IMG/VR virus record: IMGVR_UViG_3300035701_000174
Location: 1 to 31,708 of that record
Origin: a virus
Length of the DNA stretch: 31,708 nucleotides
Direction: 5' to 3' (one strand)
The translations under genes were made by a program, and so were the position numbers. Positions 20,638 to 30,200 of the stretch are shown here, one piece after another (positions within the stretch are counted from its first letter, which is position 1; every line of letters begins with the position of its first letter). The notes beneath the pieces were generated by a model. The model saw nothing but the letters and a program-made list of their open reading frames with translations. It had not been told where the DNA came from and did not search any database.

Positions 20638-21644
20638 TGCGCAATCCATTTTCTATAGTTAAAGATAGCTCAATATGGCAAAATTCAAGTGCATTTAGTG
20701 CAGTTGAGCACAAAGATCCTTATTTACGCCTTGCCATTGTTAAAAAAGTTTTTAGAGACACAAGGACATCTGATATACGCTATCTAGTTCAAGTTCGTGA
20801 TAGAAATGATGCCATTGAGCTGAATGCACGCACAATGAGGCGTTTTGGTGGAGCTTTCAACTACGAAGATATAGTTAATCATGGATATAGATTCGATGAT
20901 AAACCTGACACAACTAGTTCATTTGAGGCAAAAGCTGGAGATGTAGTGCTCATAGCATTCCTTAATGGGGAAGCACGAGAAGCCATAATATTAGGTGGAC
21001 TGACACATCCAGCAAGAAAGAGCACTATTGATATTACTAAGGGACCCCAGTATCAATCAGAGTTTAATGGCATTGAAACAGTTATCAATGAGAATGGTGA
21101 ATATAAAGTCACTTTTAAAGCTATTCCTACTAATATTAAAAAATTAGATGAGATTCCTGATAAAAAACTTCCTGCCCCTGAATATGATAAAAAAGTTGGT
21201 GGCTCTTTCTTAATGTTTGATAAAACTGGCAGCTTTGAGATAAATGATAAGGCTGAATCTGATCTACAAAATTTTAGAATAGATAAGCCAAAAGGCACAG
21301 TAGAAATAAACTCTGGGAAGATTAAGCTCACTATGACTAAAAAGGGCGAAAAAGTTGAACTTAAATGCAAGATCCTAAACATCACCTCAGATGATAATAT
21401 AAACGGAAAAACTAAAGAGTTTAAATTAGAGGCATCTAAGTTCGTAAAAATCAATAGTCCTAAGGTTGCTATAGGCAAATCAGGCATTGAGCTATTGGAT
21501 CAATTATCAAAACTAATTGACGCAATGGGTAAAGTAACACCAATATCGCCTGTTGGACCATGTACTCCATTGATGTCTACTCCACAGTGGCCAGGTGTTA
21601 CGGGTGTTCAGTCTAAAATAAAGGAAATAACCGGTTCACTTTAA
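20637..21644 (+). CDS. Baseplate spike / OB-fold protein (gpV/gp5-like)
   Basis: A 335-residue protein. Residues about 28-125 carry an OB-fold pattern: Y-L-R-L-A-I-V-K-K-V-F-R-D, Y-L-V-Q-V-R-D-R-N, and G-D-V-V-L-I-A-F-L-N-G-E-A-R-E-A-I-I-L-G-G-L, the standard signature of phage spike N-terminal domains. Residues 145-290 are short repeated beta strands (FLMFDKTGSFEINDK, GTVEINSGKIKLTM, KFVKINSPKVAIG), consistent with a trimeric beta-helix. It lacks a visible lysozyme domain and PAAR motif; the end is P-V-G-P-C-T-P-L-M. It would be the central spike at the baseplate tip. Confidence 0.8.
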   Translation: MRNPFSIVKDSSIWQNSSAFSAVEHKDPYLRLAIVKKVFRDTRTSDIRYLVQVRDRNDAIELNARTMRRFGGAFNYEDIVNHGYRFDDKPDTTSSFEAKAGDVVLIAFLNGEAREAIILGGLTHPARKSTIDITKGPQYQSEFNGIETVINENGEYKVTFKAIPTNIKKLDEIPDKKLPAPEYDKKVGGSFLMFDKTGSFEINDKAESDLQNFRIDKPKGTVEINSGKIKLTMTKKGEKVELKCKILNITSDDNINGKTKEFKLEASKFVKINSPKVAIGKSGIELLDQLSKLIDAMGKVTPISPVGPCTPLMSTPQWPGVTGVQSKIKEITGSL

Positions 21645-21661
21645 CTTAAGTGAGATCGCTA

Positions 21662-21673
21662 TATAATTGACAT
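21662..21673 (+). promoter_or_regulatory. Leaderless promoter -10 box
   Basis: TATAAT (21662-21667), six bases TGACAT, ATG 21674. No ribosome binding site. TTAACTTAAG is located upstream at 21641-21650. Confidence 0.6.
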
Positions 21674-22645
21674 ATGGCATTTACAATATCAGACCTTACA
21701 GATAGATTTAAAAATCCTAAACCCAGTACATCATCTTTAGGGCGACCTAGTGATGATTTAACCAATAATGGGACCAATTTAGAGGGTTTGTTAAACAATC
21801 CTAATGCTTTAACTTATGCGTTAGAGAGTAAAAACTGGTACACAGCTAAACCTTATGGTTTTAAGGCAACTAGGCGAAATGGTAGTATCATAACCATGTT
21901 TCTTCCCATCTCTCCTAGTAATCTAGCTATATCTACTAATTTTGCAACAAATGCTATATCTACACTTTATGGCACAGTAGAAGAACACTCTGAGGTAAGA
22001 TACTTTGATATATCTATTGAAGGAACTACTGGGATGGCACCTCGCTTTGCTGGTCCTTATGAAGGTGAACCTGCAGAAGCATATCCAAATGTTAAAAAAC
22101 TTGGAAGATCAACTATAGCGATAGCAGATACTATTTCAGCAGGTGGTTTCTTTGCAAAAACTCTTAATGCATATAATCAACTGAAAAAGAAAGCAAGTGA
22201 TCTTGTGAGCGGTGCGCCTAAAGCTAGAATTGGTCTTGCAGAAGAGAATAGTGGATATGTAGCATTTCATAATTTATATAGATTTTTATTACAGTATAAA
22301 AAAGATGCAGCAGGTACAGCGGGTAACACGGGAATTCGTGGTTCGCATCCATTGACATTTTTTAACTATAAAGATAATAATCAATATGATGTAGTAGTTA
22401 GAAACTTTACTATGAAAAGATCTTCCGATAATCCTATGTTATATAATTATTCAATTCAGCTAAGAGGATACAATATACGCTCTATTACTAGTCCTATAGA
22501 TGAAGATCTAAGTCAACGCTTGAAAGATCTTGGGCTTAATGGCATAGATTCATCTTCTATTCTCGGTTCTATTAAATCTTTATCACGCGCTGCAAAATCC
22601 ATCATTGGATCTGCTGTCGGCGGCATAAATCAGTTGGGTAGATAA
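21674..22645 (+). CDS. Baseplate protein, LysM-adaptor family candidate
   Basis: A 323-residue protein. Residues 62-115 contain a beta-rich region: F-K-A-T-R-R-N-G-S-I-I-T-M-F-L-P-I-S-P, N-L-A-I-S-T-N-F-A-T-N-A, then R-Y-F-D-I-S-I-E-G-T-T-G. The order (I-x-P-x-x-L, S-T-x-F-A, F-D-I-S-I-E-G-T-T-G) resembles the tail or baseplate proteins that occur with LysM-containing partners in PBSX-type and other contractile phages. The C-terminal half is less clear (YRFLLQYKKDAAG; YDVVVRNFTMKRSSDN). Its own leaderless promoter is strong; its stop shares the A of the next ATG. The next gene carries a LysM-like segment, consistent with pairing. Confidence 0.6.
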   Translation: MAFTISDLTDRFKNPKPSTSSLGRPSDDLTNNGTNLEGLLNNPNALTYALESKNWYTAKPYGFKATRRNGSIITMFLPISPSNLAISTNFATNAISTLYGTVEEHSEVRYFDISIEGTTGMAPRFAGPYEGEPAEAYPNVKKLGRSTIAIADTISAGGFFAKTLNAYNQLKKKASDLVSGAPKARIGLAEENSGYVAFHNLYRFLLQYKKDAAGTAGNTGIRGSHPLTFFNYKDNNQYDVVVRNFTMKRSSDNPMLYNYSIQLRGYNIRSITSPIDEDLSQRLKDLGLNGIDSSSILGSIKSLSRAAKSIIGSAVGGINQLGR

Positions 22646-24246
22646 TGGCAACACTTGATGAAGCATACTCAAGTATAGCAGATGTAAATTCTTGGCTAAA
22701 GATAAGAGCTGGAGAAAATTTAGTACTATCTGATATACCATCTATTATTCCGCTTAGATGGACATACTTTAAAAATAGTTGGGAATTTATAAAGTCCAAT
22801 ATTTCTAGTAAAATAAAACAAAACCCAAACCCTGATTTTTTAAATGATCAAATAAAAGAGTTTACAAAATTTATAGAATTTCAAAGAAATATATCAAATA
22901 GAATAAATCCATTCTCGGACGGGCAGATATTCCATAGATTTTCTGCTGTTTTTGATATAATTGATATAAATTCAATTAACTTAACAAATGAAGAACAAAA
23001 AATTATTGACAATGAGATAGCTAGAATATCGATATTTTCAAAAAATGATTTCTTATTAGCTAAGAAAAACATAACAGATTATAGAGATAGAATTACTGAT
23101 ATTTATGGTTTAGGTGATCAAGATTATAATGCAGTATTTAATAAGAGTCCAATTGCTGCACAAAGTAATGCAACCATAGTAGATATAAATTACCTACTGA
23201 CACTCCAAGGGTCCTTAAAGACAATTGACTTTATATTAGCTAACTTATTTGCAGTAGATACAGCATTAGATCCGTTTGCCTTAGCAAGAGCAAATGCCAA
23301 TAATCCAGATGTAAATATTGGACAGTATAAATCTGGAAAATTAGTGAGATTAAATTATGGCGAGAGTCTACAAATCCTTGCAAAGCGCCATCTAGGTGAT
23401 CCTGACAAATGGATAGATATAGCTATAGCAAATGGTCTAAAACCACCATATATTGATGAAGTTGGACAGCAAATATCTCTATTATCTAATGGAAATGGAA
23501 ATCAAATAAATATTGCAGGAACCGATTTATCTGGTCAACTAAACATAGGTAAATTATATATAAATCAACCGGTTTTTTTACAATCTAATGTTGAAAGAAC
23601 AGTGGATCAAAGAACTATTATAAACATTAGAGAAGTACCTATCTCTGGAGAGATAATTCTAGAATTAGATGGGGAATTAAATCTTGATATATATAAACTG
23701 ATTGATAGTGCGCATATAAGAGTTTTTCAACCAAATACAGTAAATAGTTCATTTTTTGTACTAATACCTACTACCGATCCACTACCCGATGACAGACAAG
23801 ACGAGGTTCCTTGGTTTTTAGCGAAAAGTCCAGAAGATGAAAAAAGAGCAAAAATTGATCTTTTTATAGATACTAATGGTGAATTGGTATTTACACCGAA
23901 TAGCGATGTTAAGTTAAGTTATGGGCTTGAAAATGCTGTTCAAGCCATAAAACTAAAGATTATAACTGAATTGGGTTCACTTAGGTATCATTCGACTTTT
24001 GGTCTTGTTAATGTACTAGGTACTAAAAACACCAATATTGATGATACAGTAGACCTAATAACTCAGTCCATAGTTGAACAAGTAGGCGCCGATAGCAGGT
24101 TCGATAGAATAGAGAACCTAACTGTTGACTATTTAGTTAATAGTGGCACAAATGAAGGTGTTGCGGCAATAATTATAAATCTTACTGTTAGGTTGGCTGG
24201 CGGAAATCAAGTTATTCCCATAAGCTTTACAGTAAACAACAATTAA
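22645..24246 (+). CDS. LysM-like plus gp25/W-like baseplate wedge fusion
   Basis: A 533-residue protein with at least two recognisable parts. Around residues 228-285 is a LysM-like segment (LVRLNYGESLQILAKRHLG, then W-I-D-I-A-I-A-N-G-L-K-P-P-Y). From residue 389 on it has the gp25/gpW-type wedge pattern: K-I-D-L-F-I-D-T-N-G-E-L-V-F, S-Y-G-L-E-N-A-V-Q-A-I-K-L-K-I, T-E-L-G-S-L-R-Y-H-S-T-F-G, ending with an alternating I-I-I-N-L-T-V-R-L strand. gp25 proteins are normally short and separate, so the fusion is notable. The N-terminal 200 residues are helical and unrecognised. It would link sheath and wedge at the baseplate. Confidence 0.75.
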   Translation: MATLDEAYSSIADVNSWLKIRAGENLVLSDIPSIIPLRWTYFKNSWEFIKSNISSKIKQNPNPDFLNDQIKEFTKFIEFQRNISNRINPFSDGQIFHRFSAVFDIIDINSINLTNEEQKIIDNEIARISIFSKNDFLLAKKNITDYRDRITDIYGLGDQDYNAVFNKSPIAAQSNATIVDINYLLTLQGSLKTIDFILANLFAVDTALDPFALARANANNPDVNIGQYKSGKLVRLNYGESLQILAKRHLGDPDKWIDIAIANGLKPPYIDEVGQQISLLSNGNGNQINIAGTDLSGQLNIGKLYINQPVFLQSNVERTVDQRTIINIREVPISGEIILELDGELNLDIYKLIDSAHIRVFQPNTVNSSFFVLIPTTDPLPDDRQDEVPWFLAKSPEDEKRAKIDLFIDTNGELVFTPNSDVKLSYGLENAVQAIKLKIITELGSLRYHSTFGLVNVLGTKNTNIDDTVDLITQSIVEQVGADSRFDRIENLTVDYLVNSGTNEGVAAIIINLTVRLAGGNQVIPISFTVNNN

Positions 24247-24251
24247 AGTTG

Positions 24252-24257
24252 TATAAT
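24252..24257 (+). promoter_or_regulatory. TATAAT -10 box before baseplate J-like gene
   Basis: TATAAT with an upstream TG (TGTATAAT) ends 25 bases before ATG 24283. GGTTAAGTTAAG and a weak AGGG follow in the leader. Confidence 0.5.
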
Positions 24258-24282
24258 AAGGTTAAGTTAAGTAGGGTAAATA

Positions 24283-27200
24283 ATGGCCATAGAAATCAAG
24301 AGTTTTAATCAGATATTGGGCGACATGGTCCGTAAAATTATTGCGGAAACGCCGCTTAATGACTTAAATGCCGGATCAGTGTTGCTGACACTACTTGAAG
24401 CTGCAGCATCAAATGACTTTGAAAATAATACTGCAATTCTTAATGTTCTAGAGTTACTTAATATTGACGCTGTTAAAAATAATGATCTAGATGCTAAAGC
24501 TGGAGATTTTGGACTTTCTCGAAGAACAGCTATTAAGGCCTCTGGATTAGTTGACATATATAATACCAATATTACAAAACGAAGCACTGGGCTATATGTT
24601 ATTAAACCAGCGCCTATTGCTGGACAAACTAAGATATATGTCAATAATACAACTGGATGGTCGCCTACTGGTAATTTATATATTGGTCGCGGTACTCAAT
24701 CTTTTGAAGGGCCAGTTGCTTATACAAGTATAGTGGCATTTCCAACATACTCAGAGATCACACTTGGTTCAGCTCTTCAAAAAGATCATTTAATATCTGA
24801 TTCTGTTATAGATTCACAGGGTGAACCTGATCGCTCTATATCAGCTGGTACTTTAGTAAAAATTCCAGCTAACAACCAAAATCCTGAAGTTAATTATATA
24901 ACGCTGCGCGATGCAATTATTCCTTCTGGTGAAGATAAAGTATCTGGTGTAGAGGTTATAGCTATTGTAGCAGGATCACTAGGAAATGCTGGGATCAATA
25001 CTATTACTAATTTTGATGCACCTCCATTCTCTGGAGCAGGAGTATCAAACACTTCTGCCTTCTCAAGTGGTCGAGACATAGAGACAGATGTAGAGTTACG
25101 AAACAGACTTAAGTCGTACTCTATCACTTTAGCTAGAGGAACTGCTCCAAGCATAATTTCTGCAGTTATCGGTGTATCTGATCCAGATGATAGTAATCAA
25201 GTGGCCTCTGCGGTCATTACAGAACCAATTAAAGTTGGTGATCCTTCTATTCTATACATTGATGATGGTAGTGGATTTCAACCGTCTTTTACTGGACAAT
25301 CGGTTGATAAATTACTTAATAATGCAATAGGTAGTGAGGAATTTTTGCAACTAGCAAACTATCCTCTACCTCGTCCACAAGTGATAAATGTAGATGAAGG
25401 ACCATTTACAATTGTTGAGGGATCTTTTTTAAGAGTAAGTGTAGATGGTCAAGAAGAGACAATATACTTTGACTCTACTCAGTTCTTAAATATATCTGCA
25501 GCAACTCTGTCTGAGATCATTATAGTAATAAACACAAACTCTACATTATTTAAAGCTAGATTTGCTAATAATTCTACGGGGATATTACTATATCCAGTAG
25601 CACATGATGCAGAGATTATTCAAGTAGCTCCATTAAGAAGTACTGATGACCCTACACTTTATGCAAATACACTCTTAAAATTTCCTACAGATGAGTTCAG
25701 TTATATATCATTATATAAAAACAGTGAACTACTTAGAGAAAAAGCAATAGGTGCTGAATTAGAGACTGCTTCTTTTGCACAATGGAACATCACATCTGTT
25801 GGCAATATCATTATAGCTGTAGACAATACACCAACTCAAGATAGAAACTTTGCCCTAAGTGATTTTCCTGGAGCAGTTTCTTTTGCATCGTTGTCGCTAC
25901 AAGATTGGGTGGATACATTTAATTCAAAATTCGCAGGACTTACTGCTGAGGCTACACCAAGTCAAACTATGATTATTCGCTCTAATAAAATTGGAGCAGA
26001 ATCTTCTATCGTCGTAAGCGGTGGAACACTACTTAATAAATGGTTTCCTAATTTACCTCTAGAGTCGCAAGGACAAACTGCACAGTTTGAGTTAAATAGA
26101 CAGACTGGTAATCTACGCATCCTCGCTGATATTGTTGCTGGAGATAGTATCTCTGCCGGCATAGAAGATGCTAAAGGTTTTGCGGTATCTGCTGCAACAA
26201 CATCTGGCAATTATAATCTTTCATCTGATGGGGTCGGAAGACCAGCTGAGATGGTGATTGTAGTTGATTCTACTTATTGCAATAAAAAGGCTATACCTTT
26301 ACTCATTGGCAGTAATATATCTATACTTGCATCTGGATCAACTATGACTATCACATCTGACAGTGCCGACTCTTTTGCTGCACTAAAGCCAGGTGATTTC
26401 ATATATCTAGTTAAAAGAACTGCTGGTTGGATCAGTGCAGCAAACTCTGGATTATTTAAGATTAAGGCGAAAGGCAATCATACAGCAGCAGGAATAGATA
26501 CTTATGTAGTTGTTGACAATGATGGTGCCGTCACAGAGGGTGGAATTCCTATTGCAGACTCTTTGGATATAAAAGCTTTCGAGACAGATGGTTTTCCACA
26601 GATCTGGCGCGGATCGTATTTAGCTAATCCGCCAGCAGAACCAATAACTGGAGTTCTAAACTCTTTAAATGAAGATGTTGCAGGTGTGTTAGCAACTATT
26701 TTTAGATCAAATTCTATAAAAATCACATCTACTTCTGAAAATAGTGGAAGTTTAGCAATACCTATATCTATAGGTAACGCTTCAGTTTTCTTCACTGAGA
26801 CAGATACTGCTCAGCTTGGTAATCCATCACATATAGCTACAAGAGTCTCTGATAAGACATTAGTATCTCTATTTAAGGCTACAAGCCCAACAGCTACTAA
26901 TGTATTTTTAGATAGACATATCTATGCAGATGTAAAAGGTGCACTATCATCTAATGCTGTACCTGATGTATCTCCTTTTGCTGGCACTTATAGTGAAACA
27001 GTGCAGTCAACTGGAGTACTTACACCGGCTAATGTTGACTTTGATGACTATTTATCTTTTACTAGAGGCAATAATCGAAATCAATTTAGAACTATAAAAG
27101 CTAAGATTGCTGTCGATCAAGTTGGAACCCAACAGTCAACAGCTCGCACAGAATTAGATCACATTGCGTTAAACGAATTTGAACTTGTTAGACCAGTATC

Positions 27201-30200
27201 CATATCATCTGAAGACAGCATAGTCGTGGTGATGGATAAGGATGCGACAATCAATACTGTTGATGTACGCATGTCTAGAACAGGGATAGTCAATTCAGGA
27301 TCAAATCCTGGGGCATTCGTGCCAACAACAACAGAATTCTCTGCAAATGATCAGGACAATGAACCTGGCATCGATTTTAACAACACGAATGTTTGGGGCA
27401 CTATTGTAAATGGTACGGACTTTAGTGACTATGCTGTTTGGTTAAGAGCCCGTAACTGGTATTCTACCGGTGGCGTTGCTGGTTCAGGCGGAAAGATGCT
27501 TGTTCGCTCCGCTCAGTATGGACCAAATGGTGAGAAGATTCGTTTCAATATTGAATATCCTACATCATCTGATCAAGCTGGAACTACTACATTTATTAAT
27601 ACTCCATCTTATAGTTTATATTCATACTATTTTGGATCTGGTCCAGCAAGAGCTACCACTATAGGTGCTGGCGATACTATTGCAGTAAAAGGTCCTTATC
27701 CTGACACTGCTACAAACTTTCCAAATGGTGCAGTATCTGCCGGTGATTATTTTGACTACACATTCTCAGCTGGCACTTTAGCTACTGTATCTGTAGGTGA
27801 TGTACTATCTATTACCGATGGTTCAGGCGTATCTGCATCAAACTCTGGACAATTTAGTGTAACGAACAAGAGCGGATTAACGGTTCGAGTATTTAATCCA
27901 AGTGCAAGTATCACTACTCCTGGTGCCGCTGAAGTAACTACAGTAACAACTGTAGCTGACATTATTGGCACTCCAACAAACTTCACTATTAATACAGTGG
28001 CGGATATTGCTGGATCCTTACATCAAACTTATTTTATTGTTTATGATACACAGGGCTCTGTTGCAGTGTGGTATGACATTGATAACGTTGGTGCTGTTGC
28101 ACCTCCACATGGAGCAAATAGAGCTATTAAAGTAGCAACAGTAGTGACTGGCGATAGTGCCAATGACGTTGCTACTAAGACTGGCCAGGCTATTGCACTT
28201 GACAATGCTTTTAGTGTGGGTGTAATTACAAATCAAATTACTATTACAAACTTAATAAATGGAGCATTAGCAAGTGCTTCTGCAGGTACTTCTGGTTTCA
28301 CACCAGCAACAATTACAGGCACTGCAGATAATTCACTTGATGGAAAATATTTCATACTTCATGATGCAGCAGGTTCTGTTGCAGTATGGTATGACGTAGG
28401 CAATGATGGTACATCTGAACCATTCCATGGAGCAGATCGTTCTATACGAGTATCTGGAGTTAATTATGGTGACTCTGCCACTACAGTTGCAGCAGCCACT
28501 GTTGCAGATGTTAACCCTGATCTATCTTTTATTGCATCAAATTTAGGCAACGTAATCACTATCACTAATGTCTTTAACGGTAATTCAGCAGCAGCGACAG
28601 CTAATACCTCTGGTTTTGGAGTATCATCTGTAAACGGTTCTTTACCTGCAGATGAACTGATCGCTAATGCAAATAACGTCGTAATATTTCCATTGACAGA
28701 GACAGATGTGGCTACCATTGCCGCTACAGTAAATGCAGGACAGATAGTAAAACTTGTAGCTGTTGGAAGTAGTGCCTTAACAATTGAAAAGGCAACTAGA
28801 GAAGATATCTATGTATATGGCGGTAACTCAACAGCGCTAGGATATGGGCATAATCCTACAGTAGCTGCAGATAGAAATCATGTTAAATTATATGATTCTG
28901 TAAATTGGGTCAAGAGCTTTCAAAACTCAAATCCAAACTTTACTTTAAAGACTACTTTTACTCTAAATCTTGTTGCACCATCTGTATATGCCCTAGATAC
29001 TGCTCCAAACGATGATACAGCTAGTCTTGGAGAACAATTTAAACTTATTCCTGTTAGCGTTAAAAATATTCATCACCACTTGACACAAAAAGCACTCTCA
29101 CAGCTTCCAATTATATCTAACGTTAGAATTTCACAAGATCGTAAGAATGTGCAGATAACATCTAAGAGTTTAGGCTCTGATGGTTCTATTGAAGTAATAG
29201 GTGGAAATGCAAATAAAGCTCAAGCATATCTTGTCAGTGAATCTGAAGTATCTTCAGATATAAATGGCAACTTCTTACTAGTTAAAACCCCAGCCTTTCC
29301 TGATACATTTAATGCTGGTGATTTAATTAGCATTCAAAATGATGCAGGTGTTAAGAGATTTTCTAGACTTATAAACACTGACAAAATTACTGTTACTAAT
29401 CCTTCATCTGGGATCATAGAATATAATTACAATCCAAAAGCAATTGGTGTTCTTTCAACAACTGCTTTTACAATCACAGATGTGTCTGGTTCATATGGTA
29501 GACCTGCTGGTTTTGTATGGCGCTGGACACATGATGGATCAGCGACTCTTGCTCAAGTAAGAGAAGGTGATCAAGTATTTGCTTTTGGCCCAAGTCTCTC
29601 TTGGGACCAAGGAAATAAGGTTAAATCTGCTGGTGATGGAGAAGTTGCTGGTTTACCAATTATTGCTGTAAATGATGCTTCTGATTACATTGATGTTATA
29701 AATACATATGGTAAAACAATGCCAGTAGTATTCACTGTCGCTTCAGCAAATGCGACAGCTGGTGCTACATATACTCACGGTGGTCTTACTTTTACTGTCT
29801 TATCTACAATTGCACCTGGTGTATCATTAACTATGTCTGGTCCAGTACCCACTTCACCATCAGGTACATTGACAAAAACAAGTGGGGCCGGTGATGCAAC
29901 AATTACTTTCACATCTTATACTGCCTCTACGATAGGTGTAGGTCTTACCTTTACAGCCAATACTAATTTTGGAACTTTCTTACCAGCAAATATAACGCTA
30001 CCAAGCACTATTACTTTTGCTAATACTTTTACAGCCAATCAACAAGTTAGTTTTAGTTCAACCGGTACATTACCTTCTGGGTTGCAAGCTGGAATTATAT
30101 ATTATGTAGTAAATCCAACAGGTGCAAATTTTCAAGTTTCTAATACTCCAAGTGGAGCAGCTATAAATCTTATAACAATTGGAAGTGGAACACATACAGT

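Noticed and set aside
24309-28718. Many minus-strand frames opposite the J-like gene
   Set aside because: They are mirror readings of a continuous + strand frame and share its codon phase bias; none has a ribosome binding site or promoter.
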